From contig NZ_VIRG01000056.1 in assembly GCF_008107695.1 (NCBI RefSeq), positions 232,474 to 296,473 of the forward strand: a stretch of 64,000 nt of DNA, given 5' to 3'. This document shows, one piece after another, positions 56,789 through 63,904 of this stretch. The notes under the pieces were generated by a model. That model was not told the origin of the DNA and searched no databases. It saw only the letters and a list, made by a program, of their open reading frames with translations. How positions within the stretch are numbered: position 1 is the first letter of the stretch; every line of letters begins with the position of its first letter. The position numbers and the translations under genes are program-made. The DNA is from Stappia sp. BW2. GTDB lineage: Bacteria > Pseudomonadota > Alphaproteobacteria > Rhizobiales > Stappiaceae.

Positions 56789-57577
56789 TCAGGAAAGGCT
56801 GACCCGGCGCCACCGGGATTCCACGAGGGAGTAGATCGCGAAAATCATGAGGCCGACGGCCAATACGAACAGCATGATCCGCCCGTAAGGCAAATCCTGA
56901 ATGTATCTGAGTGCGTCCAGCGTGCTCGGCAGGCCGCCTTCGGAAGACGCGGCACCCTCGATGCCAAGCCAGACCATAGCCGAAAGCAGGGCAAACACGA
57001 CACCGCGTGCGCCAAGCCCAAGCACCGACACGACATGCACGAGCCGCATGGGGGCCTCGTTTTCATCGAAATGCTTGCAGTATTTGCCTGAACAGGCTTT
57101 CCACCAATGCGCCGCCGCGATCCCCAGAAAGACCAGCGACAGACCGGCCACGAACAGGCGCTGGCCAAGTCCTTGCGAAATGGTGTTCAGCAGGTTGGGG
57201 AGAAGCTTGCCGCCGCCCGAGCCCGTTAATCCAAGCAGGCCGATGGCGTAGAGTGCGAGCGCGCTATAGGTGGCAGCGCTGGCCAGAAGGGCGAGACGTA
57301 CGACGATCCCTTGCGCAGTCCAGCCATGGTTGTCGGCGTCCAGAACAGACTGGACCAGCCGCCAGACGACAAAGCCGAACAGGCCTGCCACGAGTACGGC
57401 TACAAGAACCGATCCGAATGGTTGGGATAACAGGGTAACAAGTGCGCCTTTGGTGCCTTTGCTGCTGCCTGCGCCGACGGAGGCGAGAATGGCAAAGACC
57501 GAAATGATGCCGTAGACGACACCGCGCGAAAGATATCCGGCGCGCGCGGCAGCTTGTAACCAGTTCGAGTGTCTCAT
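56789..57577 (-). CDS. DUF1206 membrane protein
   Basis: A 262-residue protein made of three DUF1206 repeats, each with two membrane helices and the motif ARAGYLSRGVVYGIIS, WTAQGIVVRLALLASAATYS or LGARGVVFALLSAM. Family members are frequent in stress regulons but their function is unknown. It converges with the MscS gene. No EcfG-like site was seen directly upstream, although the tiny gene at 57722-57796 lies 144 bases upstream and could share a transcript with it. Confidence 0.88.
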   Translation of the reverse strand: MRHSNWLQAAARAGYLSRGVVYGIISVFAILASVGAGSSKGTKGALVTLLSQPFGSVLVAVLVAGLFGFVVWRLVQSVLDADNHGWTAQGIVVRLALLASAATYSALALYAIGLLGLTGSGGGKLLPNLLNTISQGLGQRLFVAGLSLVFLGIAAAHWWKACSGKYCKHFDENEAPMRLVHVVSVLGLGARGVVFALLSAMVWLGIEGAASSEGGLPSTLDALRYIQDLPYGRIMLFVLAVGLMIFAIYSLVESRWRRVSLS

Positions 57578-57721
57578 GACCCTGGTCTTTCCGCCATGCC
57601 GGCATTTTGACGATCAGATGTGAGCTGGGTGCCGCTGTTGGCTGGTTTAAAGGGCGGGCTGGCCGGGAAGCCTCGGCCACGATGGCCGATAGGCTGGTGC
57701 GGCTAGCGTTCTGACGATGGC

Positions 57722-57796
57722 TCAGGCCAGTCCGAGAAAGGACAGGATGGCGACGATGACGACGATAAGTCCGACCAGATAAATGATGTTATGCAT
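57722..57796 (-). CDS. 24-residue membrane microprotein A
   Basis: A 24-residue protein, almost all hydrophobic: it begins MHNIIYLVGL and ends ILSFLGLA. GGAAGGA lies eight bases before the ATG. It is a close paralogue of microprotein B at 57934-58008 (same length; IIYLVGL and ILSF shared). The two lie in tandem on the minus strand, 137 bases apart. Similar proteins are common in alphaproteobacteria and are usually unannotated or called hypothetical. I infer a single-helix inner-membrane peptide that modulates a partner, possibly DUF1206. Confidence 0.75.
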   Translation of the reverse strand: MHNIIYLVGLIVVIVAILSFLGLA

Positions 57797-57823
57797 GATG
57801 TAATCCTTCCAAAAAACGGAAAA

Positions 57824-57882
57824 GGGCCGGACGCAGGTGAACGGGGGGCGGCCGTTCATGGGCGGGGGCATGCGTCCGGCCC
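57824..57882 (-). terminator. Long hairpin between the two microprotein genes
   Basis: GGGCCGGACGCA (57824-57835) and TGCGTCCGGCCC (57871-57882) form a perfect 12-bp stem. The loop carries a nested stem TGAACGG (57838-57844) with CCGTTCA (57852-57858). On the minus strand it is followed by TTTTCCGTTTTTT. It could end transcripts of microprotein B or act as an attenuator before microprotein A. Confidence 0.7.
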
Positions 57883-57933
57883 AAACAGTTGGAGGTCATC
57901 TGCCGGGGGCGCGGCAGTTTTAACTGGAGTAGG

Positions 57934-58008
57934 TCAGATCAGACCAATAAAGGACAGTATCGCGCCAACTACGACGACGAGACCGACCAGATAGATGATA
58001 CCGTTCAT
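57934..58008 (-). CDS. 24-residue membrane microprotein B
   Basis: A 24-residue hydrophobic protein: starts MNGIIYLVGL, continues with a run of Val, and ends ILSFIGLI. AAAGGAGAGAG lies before the ATG, a very strong ribosome-binding site that supports translation. It is a paralogue of microprotein A, placed 137 bases downstream of it on the plus-strand map (so transcribed first). A near-perfect EcfG promoter lies 26 bases upstream of the ATG. Confidence 0.8.
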   Translation of the reverse strand: MNGIIYLVGLVVVVGAILSFIGLI

Positions 58009-58033
58009 GCCTCTCTCCTTTCGTTGGAAAGAG

Positions 58034-58058
58034 AACTCGCCAAGCCTCTATTGGTTCC
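58034..58058 (-). promoter_or_regulatory. EcfG-like promoter before microprotein B
   Basis: On the minus strand GGAAC (58058-58054) and GTT (58036-58034) are separated by 17 bases, i.e. GGAAC-N16-AGTT against the consensus GGAAC-N16-17-CGTT. It differs in one base. The spacing to the microprotein B start codon is 26 bases, so the leader would be about 20 bases long. Confidence 0.6.
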
Positions 58059-58083
58059 GCAAAATCGTGCAGGGGTGTGAAAA

Positions 58084-58233
58084 TTAGTTTCCCGGTTCCC
58101 AATCTTCCGGTGCCAGGACGAAGCCCTGGAACTGAAATCCGGGCGCGTCAGTGCAATCGACAAGGGTCCACTCACCGAGCGACCGGCCCTGCTGTCAGCC
58201 GTCACCGGGAACAATGCCCCGAGGACGCAAAAG
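58084..58233 (-). pseudogene. Remnant of a cupin_5 (DUF985) gene, C-terminal part
   Basis: Read on the minus strand from 58233 to the TAA at 58084-58086, 50 codons match the C-terminal part of the intact cupin_5 gene at 59549-59992. In the aligned 44 codons 31 residues agree (for example RSLGEWTLVDC against RSLGAWTLVGC, and APEDWEPGN against APEGWEPGT). One Trp codon of the intact gene is TGA here (58195-58197). The piece starts directly after, and in frame with, the stop of the PNPOx-like gene. No start codon or N-terminal part is left. Confidence 0.8.
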
Positions 58234-58662
58234 TCACGCAGATGCGCGTGACACCCAGACCTCTGGCGGCGCCGTCATCGACCCGATCTCAATGCGGTCA
58301 GGAATGATTTTGACGACGGCATAGTTCGGATCATCCACACCGGAAATATAGGCACGCAGGCCGTCGAACCAGAAGTCCTTCCGGTCTTGCTCCTCGGTTG
58401 AAATCTCGGCATGGCCTTCGACCTGCAACCATTTTTCAGCTTTGAAATCCTGGGCGCCCAGTGTTGCGTGAACCGTTGGGTTGGCTCGAATATGGGCGAT
58501 CTTTCGTGACGTGAGATACGTGCTGAACCAGACCGACAAGTCTGGCAGCATCCTGCCTGCCACGAACCGGACCCAGGGGGCGCCTTTTGGGGTCACCGTC
58601 GCGACCGAGACGAGTTGCAGACCGGGCGCAAGGTTCAGAATCTCCTGTTCGATTTCAGGCAA
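58234..58662 (-). CDS. Pyridoxamine 5'-phosphate oxidase family protein
   Basis: A 142-residue split-barrel flavoprotein-like domain of the general stress protein 26 type (LVSVATVTPKGAPWVRFVAGRM, WFSTYLTSRKIAHIRANPTVHATL, WLQVEGHAEI). It probably binds FMN or F420-like cofactors; the substrate is unknown. The start is TTG at 58662 with AAGGAAG six bases upstream; the open frame to 58791 crosses the TetR promoter region. It is divergent from the TetR gene and its end runs into the cupin_5 remnant in frame. Confidence 0.82.
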   Translation of the reverse strand: MPEIEQEILNLAPGLQLVSVATVTPKGAPWVRFVAGRMLPDLSVWFSTYLTSRKIAHIRANPTVHATLGAQDFKAEKWLQVEGHAEISTEEQDRKDFWFDGLRAYISGVDDPNYAVVKIIPDRIEIGSMTAPPEVWVSRASA

Positions 58663-58798
58663 TTTAGGCTTCCTTTCGATTGTTTTCCCGGATTGGCGAA
58701 GGTTTTTCAAAACACCCGCCGCTCCGGGTCTTGGGTTGAACACTGAAGGTTTCGCAGGCCGGGAAAGGGGTCGGCAGAGCCAGCGAACCAAAGGTTAG

Positions 58799-58857
58799 AT
58801 ACATATGTGTATTTAACTTTCACACAGCTTCCCGATCTTGTAAATACATAAGTGTAT
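58799..58857. promoter_or_regulatory. Two TetR-type operator copies
   Basis: ATACATATGTGTAT (58799-58812) and ATACATAAGTGTAT (58844-58857) differ in one base and are both near-palindromic. They lie 45 bases apart in the divergent PNPOx/TetR region; the second ends 16 bases before the TetR ATG. They are the likely binding sites of the TetR protein. Confidence 0.7.
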
Positions 58858-58873
58858 TAAACTGGAGAATCGC

Positions 58874-59410
58874 ATGAGCCGGCCCGCAAAGGTGACTGTT
58901 GAGGAATGGGTTGAAATCGGTCTGGATGCGCTTCGCCATCAAGGGTTTGAAGCGCTCAAGGCGGACAGCCTTTCAAAGGCACGCGGCGTGACTCGCGGGA
59001 GCTTCTACAACTACTTCAAGGCGGTCACCGATTATCATGCCGCCGTCATTCTTCGCTGGAAGCAGCTTGCCGCACAAAATGTGATTGTCGAGATCGACAA
59101 GTTGCCCTCGAAACGGGCGGCATTGCACGAACTGTTGCGCCTAGCCTTCGGCAGCAGCGAGCGCCTGGAGCGGCAGATGCGCATCTGGGCGGAAAACGAC
59201 CCGCTGCCGCGACGCGCGGTTGCCGAAGTGGACGAAATGCGCATTGCCTATCTGAAGCAGCTTCTTCTGGACAACGGCGTTCCCTCTCGTAGCGCCGGTA
59301 CGCGGGCAAACCTTATCTACGACTGTTACCTTGGGTGCTCCATGCGGCGCAGCCTGACGGAGGAAGAACTGGAGGAACTGGTGCAAGAGCTCATGCGCTT
59401 GTGCTCGTAG
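58874..59410 (+). CDS. TetR-family transcriptional regulator
   Basis: A 178-residue repressor. The N-terminal three-helix DNA-binding domain (residues 7-55: EEWVEIGLDALRHQGFEALKADSLSKARGVTRGSFYNYFKAVTDY) is the classic TetR type. The rest is the helical ligand domain. It is divergent from the PNPOx-like gene and flanked by two 14-bp near-palindromes, so it most likely controls both genes. The ligand is unknown. Confidence 0.9.
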   Translation: MSRPAKVTVEEWVEIGLDALRHQGFEALKADSLSKARGVTRGSFYNYFKAVTDYHAAVILRWKQLAAQNVIVEIDKLPSKRAALHELLRLAFGSSERLERQMRIWAENDPLPRRAVAEVDEMRIAYLKQLLLDNGVPSRSAGTRANLIYDCYLGCSMRRSLTEEELEELVQELMRLCS

Positions 59411-59548
59411 ATCATTGTGCCGTCACGAGGGCGCACACGAGACGCTCTGCCACTTTCAGACCGACACGCTGTTGAGCCTTCAGCTGATTCCAGTTGGGCG
59501 CGGCCGTTCTGCTTTAGGCGGCATCCGTCCCAAAGGGGCAAGGCAGGA

Positions 59549-59992
59549 TCAAGTCCCCGGCTCCCACCCCTCCGGCGCCATCTCGAACCCCTCGAAGCGG
59601 AACCCCGGTGCCACGGTACAGCCGACAAGGGTCCAGGCACCGAGCGAGCGGGCCTGCTGCCAGCCGTCGCGGGGGATGATGCCCTGCGGCCGTTCGCCGG
59701 CCAGAAGATCGTTCCCGAGGGTCAGGACTTCCTTCGTCTTGCCGTCCGTGCTCAAGGAGAGCTCCAGCGGGCTGCCGGCATACCAGTGCCAGGTTTCGAC
59801 CGCGTCAACCTTGTGCCAGCGCGACAACACACCTTCGGGAAGCAGGAAATAGATCAGGGTAGAGGCCGCCCGCCCGTCATCATCGGTCACGCTGTCACGG
59901 AAGGTTTCGGCATAAAAGCCGCCTTCGGGATGCGGTTGCATGTCGAGAAGATCGACGATCTTTTCGGCGGTCAGACTGGTGGATGGCGTCAT
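59549..59992 (-). CDS. Cupin_5 (DUF985) protein
   Basis: A 147-residue single-domain cupin. Conserved stretches are LDMQPHPEGGFYAETFRDS, STLIYFLLPEGVLSRWHKVDAVETWHWYAGSPL and TLVGCTVAPGFRFEGFEMA. Metal binding by the His/Glu residues of WHKVDAVETWHWY is likely. No reaction is established for the family. The ATG at 59992 gives the usual length; a few more residues are possible. A partial decayed copy lies at 58084-58233. Confidence 0.88.
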   Translation of the reverse strand: MTPSTSLTAEKIVDLLDMQPHPEGGFYAETFRDSVTDDDGRAASTLIYFLLPEGVLSRWHKVDAVETWHWYAGSPLELSLSTDGKTKEVLTLGNDLLAGERPQGIIPRDGWQQARSLGAWTLVGCTVAPGFRFEGFEMAPEGWEPGT

Positions 59993-60039
59993 GAAAGGTC
60001 CCGGACAGCTCAACAGGAGGATACGCCGGGAAGAATCTC

Positions 60040-60255
60040 TCAGGAGGATTTCGACCCGGTGCAGAAGGCCAGATCATCAATGGTTTCGCGCAGGGCCGCA
60101 ACCACTTCCTCATAAAGCAGTTGCATGTCCAGCCTGTGCCCGCCGCCCAGGTGACCCGGTATCGGTTCGGCCTGACCGACAATTCGGCTGACCACATCCC
60201 GTGCCCGCAGCTCCGCGGAGCGTGTCAGATGGTCTTCGGAACTCGCAGGTGTCAT
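60040..60255 (-). CDS. Small hypothetical protein
   Basis: A 71-residue hydrophilic protein (MTPASSEDHLTRSAELRARDVV ... ETIDDLAFCTG). The ATG at 60255 has AAGGGG about eight bases upstream. It lies 47 bases before cupin_5 on the same strand. No domain is recognised; the composition and the good ribosome-binding site support it as real. The open frame to 60348 is not the likely start. Confidence 0.55.
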   Translation of the reverse strand: MTPASSEDHLTRSAELRARDVVSRIVGQAEPIPGHLGGGHRLDMQLLYEEVVAALRETIDDLAFCTGSKSS

Positions 60256-60377
60256 GGTGAGTGCCCCTTCATGATCACGATAGTGTGCATATGGGGGCAA
60301 CCAACCCAGGATATAAGCCTTCCGGCCAGGAAAAACCGGAAGCTGCAAGAATTATGCAGAAAATGCCATTGGCTTGA

Positions 60378-61160
60378 TCAGGCGTTGTCCTTGCGCGTGC
60401 GGATTTCGGTGAAGACTTCGACGGCACTTTTTCCGTCCATATCGAGAGCCTTTGCAACAGAAGCTTCGCCCGCGCGCAAAAACGGATTTGTCGCCTTCTC
60501 TTTCGCCATGGTCGTCGGCAATGTCGCAGCGCCTTCCTGGCGAAGGGTTTCAACCTCTTCAGCCCGGGCTTTCAGATCAGCGTTTTCCGGGTCGATGGTC
60601 AGGGCAAAGCGTGCATTGGCCAGAGTGTACTCATGGCCGCAATAGATGGCGGTGTCGTCGGGAAGCTGGCGCATCAGCTTGGAAAGCGACGACCACATCA
60701 TCTCCTTGTCACCCTCGAACACCCGGCCGCATCCGAGCGCAAACAACGTATCGCCGGTATGCGCCACCTTGATCGAGGGGATGTACCAGGAAATCTGGTC
60801 CAGGGTGTGGCCCGGGGTCGAGATCGCCTTGATCTCGTATGGCCCGCAGCGGACATCGTCACCGTCTTCCACGGTGCGGTCCAGTTCGGCAATCTTCTGG
60901 CGTGAGCGCTCGGGTCCGATCACGGTCGCACCGGTCTGCTGCTTGAGCGTGCCGAGACCCTGAACATGATCCCAATGGTGATGGGTGATCAGAATATGCG
61001 TCAGCGACCACCCTGTCTGCTCCAGCGCCTTTTCATAAGCGTTGGCGTCCGGCACGTCGACGGCAATGGTCGTGCCGCTGTCCGTGTCATGGATCAGCAC
61101 GCCGAAATTATCGTCGAGACAGGTGAACTGATGAATTTCGGTGGTGTCGCTCAAGGCCAT
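60378..61160 (-). CDS. gloB: Hydroxyacylglutathione hydrolase (glyoxalase II)
   Basis: Cytoplasmic metallo-beta-lactamase fold enzyme that hydrolyses S-lactoylglutathione to lactate and glutathione, the second step of methylglyoxal removal. In 260 residues it has the metal motif THHHWDH near residue 58, the His in STPGHTLDQI, the Asp in HTGDTLFALGCGR and CGHEYT. The ATG at 61160 with GGGAG upstream is the normal start. It is divergent from a methyltransferase, a usual pair in this order. Confidence 0.94.
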   Translation of the reverse strand: MALSDTTEIHQFTCLDDNFGVLIHDTDSGTTIAVDVPDANAYEKALEQTGWSLTHILITHHHWDHVQGLGTLKQQTGATVIGPERSRQKIAELDRTVEDGDDVRCGPYEIKAISTPGHTLDQISWYIPSIKVAHTGDTLFALGCGRVFEGDKEMMWSSLSKLMRQLPDDTAIYCGHEYTLANARFALTIDPENADLKARAEEVETLRQEGAATLPTTMAKEKATNPFLRAGEASVAKALDMDGKSAVEVFTEIRTRKDNA

Positions 61161-61298
61161 GAAACGGCTCCCTGCTGAGATCTGTTGGTTGGAGTGCAGA
61201 CTGTCAAAGACAGGGACGAAGGGCAAGGCAAGAGATCTTGCGCTTACACACCGTTCCATGTTCAATCGCCGCGACCCTTCTTGACCGAGTCAGGCTGA

Positions 61299-62075
61299 AT
61301 GTATCTCGACGTCGTTCATTTGCGCGCCTTTTACGATTTGCCGCTCGGCAGGCTGCTGCGCAGCCTGATCGGGGGGCCAATTCGCAAGATGTGGCCGGAC
61401 CTCACCGGCAAGGCACTGCTCGGCATCGGCTATGCCGGCCCGTTCATGCGGCCGTATCTCGACACGGTTGACCGAGCCATCGCGGCCATGCCGGCCCCAC
61501 AGGGCGCCGTTCACTGGCCGCGCGAGCGGGACAGTTCGTGCACCTTGGTGGAAGATCAGGATCTGCCGTTTCCGGATGCCTATTTCGACCGGGTGATGCT
61601 GGTGCATGCTCTCGATCACTGTTCGGATCCGGCAGCGGTGCTCCGGGAAGCCTGGCGGGTGCTGGTTCCGGGCGGGCGACTGATCGCCGTCGTGCCGAAC
61701 CGGCGCGGCCTGTGGGCGCAGTCCGAGCTTTCTCCCTTCGGCTATGGCCGGCCTTATTCGGGCAGCCAGCTGAAGGACCTTCTGAAGAGCTGCCAGTTCA
61801 ATGTGACCGAGGACAAGGAAGCCCTCTTCATGCCGCCCTCGCGCGCTCGCACCATCCTGCGCGCAGCCCGTACCTGGGAGGGCATTGGCCGGCGCATCTG
61901 GCCCGCTTTCGGCGGTGTGCTGATCGTGGAAGCGGAAAAGGTCGTCTTCCAGAGCCTGCCTGTAGACGGCAAGAAAAGCCGTTTCCGGGTGCTGCGGCCG
62001 GTGTTCATACCGGAAGGCGTCGCCACCGGATTGAAACCTGTCAGGTCCGTACATCGGCAGGTGAAGGCAGACTAG
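61299..62075 (+). CDS. SAM-dependent methyltransferase (class I)
   Basis: A 258-residue protein. The Rossmann glycine motif is LLGIGYAGPF, the acid loop is near VEDQDLPFPDAYFDRVMLVHALDHCSDP, and AWRVLVPGGRLIAVVPNRRGLW is the usual post-motif strand. It is a class I methyltransferase of the Methyltransf_11 type. The target (small molecule, lipid or protein) is unknown. It lies opposite gloB across a 138-bp gap; this pair is conserved in Hyphomicrobiales. Confidence 0.87.
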   Translation: MYLDVVHLRAFYDLPLGRLLRSLIGGPIRKMWPDLTGKALLGIGYAGPFMRPYLDTVDRAIAAMPAPQGAVHWPRERDSSCTLVEDQDLPFPDAYFDRVMLVHALDHCSDPAAVLREAWRVLVPGGRLIAVVPNRRGLWAQSELSPFGYGRPYSGSQLKDLLKSCQFNVTEDKEALFMPPSRARTILRAARTWEGIGRRIWPAFGGVLIVEAEKVVFQSLPVDGKKSRFRVLRPVFIPEGVATGLKPVRSVHRQVKAD

Positions 62076-62422
62076 GGCTGGTGGTTTGGCGGGGAAGACC
62101 CTTGCCTGTTTCTTTTATTCCTCAACTCCATTCAACCTCGATCGCCACAAGAGAGAGGTGGGTGTTCGATTTGCCGGACACAATTGGTGGAACTCCGTGT
62201 AAGACGACAACGATAAGGTTGTAGGATATATTTTTTCCCGTAATTGTTTGCAAATTTGTAACGCGTTCCTGCTTTAGGGTCGTTTGAGACTTGGAAAGTT
62301 CCATTGGGGTCTGAGGCACACATTTCCGACATGCGTCCGGATACTCGTCCGGAACGCCCCATGATCATATTTGCAGTCGAAACCTGCGCGGTTCCACCGA
62401 CCCATTTTTGAAGGATTTAATC
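62076..62422. other. Gene-free stretch before the EF-hand gene
   Basis: This 347-bp gap looks visibly less GC-rich than its surroundings, especially 62200-62300. Two short minus-strand frames are open here, but they have no ribosome-binding site and no protein-like features. I see no repeat or clear promoter. Confidence 0.6.
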
Positions 62423-63904
62423 ATGTTCCGTAGCTTGGTCGCCATTTCCACCCTTTTGATCGCCACATCTGCGGCGCTGCCGCAAACGCGCAATGATCCT
62501 GAAAATTATCTTCGCACGATGGCGAGCAAGAACACCGAAAGGACGAAGGAACAATTCATCTCTCGCCTGTTCCTGATGTCACCGACAGGCGAGCTGACAC
62601 GGGAGATGGCTGAGACCATCGACCTTCGGAACGACGCTGAAATGCGCATGAGGATTACTGCCCCAATCCTGAAGAACGACTTGGACGGAGACGGCAACGT
62701 GTCACGCGAGGAAATTAATCGTGTCCGTATGGTCCTCTCGGGAAACGAGCGATCGCAGTTTGAGACAGCAGTGTTAAAGACCGACACCGACGGCGACGGC
62801 AAGCTGTCCGCCGCCGAAATAGCTGCGACACGTAAGGAAGCTATCGATAGTACGCACAGGCGAAATAGGCGGGGAGATTTCCTGGGGACTGCATTCATGG
62901 TGTTTGATGCCGATGGCAATGGTGTGGTTGTTGTTGACGAAATCATTGAGACGATTGACCGCCTCGCTGCGGAGCCACCTTCTCCTCTCCGTCCGGCGCA
63001 ACTTAGCGAAGCAGAAAGCTGCAAGCTGCCGAAGCCTTCGCCGGAGGCCAGAGCCGTGTTTGTAGCTGGCCGCGGAGGACGTGCGCTCTCCTCTGTTACG
63101 GTAGCCGGACTTGATCAGGTGACCACGTTTGCGACGCTCGATATCGAAGAAGGCAAGGAACCACTTTATATCGTCGCCAACATCTCTGGTCCGATGGTTT
63201 TGCGCGTGACGGGTGCGACGGGGCGTGTCGAGCGATTTGTCGGTGGTGGCAACAAGCAGGGCTTGGGTGTCATCGGACTGCCGGCAGAGGTTGTTGATCT
63301 TACTTCTATGTCCGAATGCAAATTTCCAGTCGCCTATCAGGCAGATACTTCTGACTGGATCAAAGCGCGGGCATTGTTGGTCAGTGCTCTGGGCAAGGAA
63401 GTCCGGATGACGGGCCGTAACAAGCTCGACCAGTTGAAACTCCCGTCTGGCCACCGTGACAAGACGGAGGAGACACAGGGTATCAATAGCGGTCCCATCG
63501 TCCACAGCGGTAACAGGAGCTACCGCCTGACGAACAAGGGTCTTGTGGAACTAAAGCGCGAAGAAAACCCCATCGGCCTGGAGGCAGAAATGCGCCGTTT
63601 TTATCCTGACGGCGTAGTGGAGGTGTCGGCGGAAGATATCGTGGCCACCGGAAAAGCCGAAGCCTATGATGTGTTGCCAAACCAGGCCGGCCTGATCCAG
63701 TTGGTGAAGAGCGGTGCCCTGAGCGTACTCAGAGACGGTGCCATTTCGATCGATAAGCCGATTCCCCGTTTTCCGGCTGGTCTGAACGGAGCGCATTCGG
63801 TGAAATTTGTTCTGCGGCGGGATGTGCCTATGCCCGCAGGTAGTCCCGGCCATTCGATGGTTCTGCTGGAAGAGACGGGGCAATGCCTAGGTGCTCGTTG
63901 CTGA
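62423..63904 (+). CDS. Exported EF-hand protein with unknown C-terminal domain
   Basis: A 493-residue protein with a signal peptide (MFRSLVAISTLLIATSAALP, cleavage near residue 20). Three EF-hand loops are visible: DLDGDGNVSREE (86-97), DTDGDGKLSAAE (121-132) and DADGNGVVVVDE (162-173, less regular at the end). Residues 200-493 have no family I recognise. They include ESCKLPKPSPEARAVFVAGRGG, which resembles the start of a polysaccharide- or protein-binding domain, and two Cys near the C-terminus (CLGARC). AAGGA lies seven bases before the ATG. Calcium binding in the periplasm or outside is likely; the function is unknown. Confidence 0.8.
   Translation: MFRSLVAISTLLIATSAALPQTRNDPENYLRTMASKNTERTKEQFISRLFLMSPTGELTREMAETIDLRNDAEMRMRITAPILKNDLDGDGNVSREEINRVRMVLSGNERSQFETAVLKTDTDGDGKLSAAEIAATRKEAIDSTHRRNRRGDFLGTAFMVFDADGNGVVVVDEIIETIDRLAAEPPSPLRPAQLSEAESCKLPKPSPEARAVFVAGRGGRALSSVTVAGLDQVTTFATLDIEEGKEPLYIVANISGPMVLRVTGATGRVERFVGGGNKQGLGVIGLPAEVVDLTSMSECKFPVAYQADTSDWIKARALLVSALGKEVRMTGRNKLDQLKLPSGHRDKTEETQGINSGPIVHSGNRSYRLTNKGLVELKREENPIGLEAEMRRFYPDGVVEVSAEDIVATGKAEAYDVLPNQAGLIQLVKSGALSVLRDGAISIDKPIPRFPAGLNGAHSVKFVLRRDVPMPAGSPGHSMVLLEETGQCLGARC

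Noticed and set aside
62122..62368. Small minus-strand frames in the gap before the EF-hand gene
   Set aside because: No ribosome-binding site, no recognisable features and overlapping alternatives in two frames.
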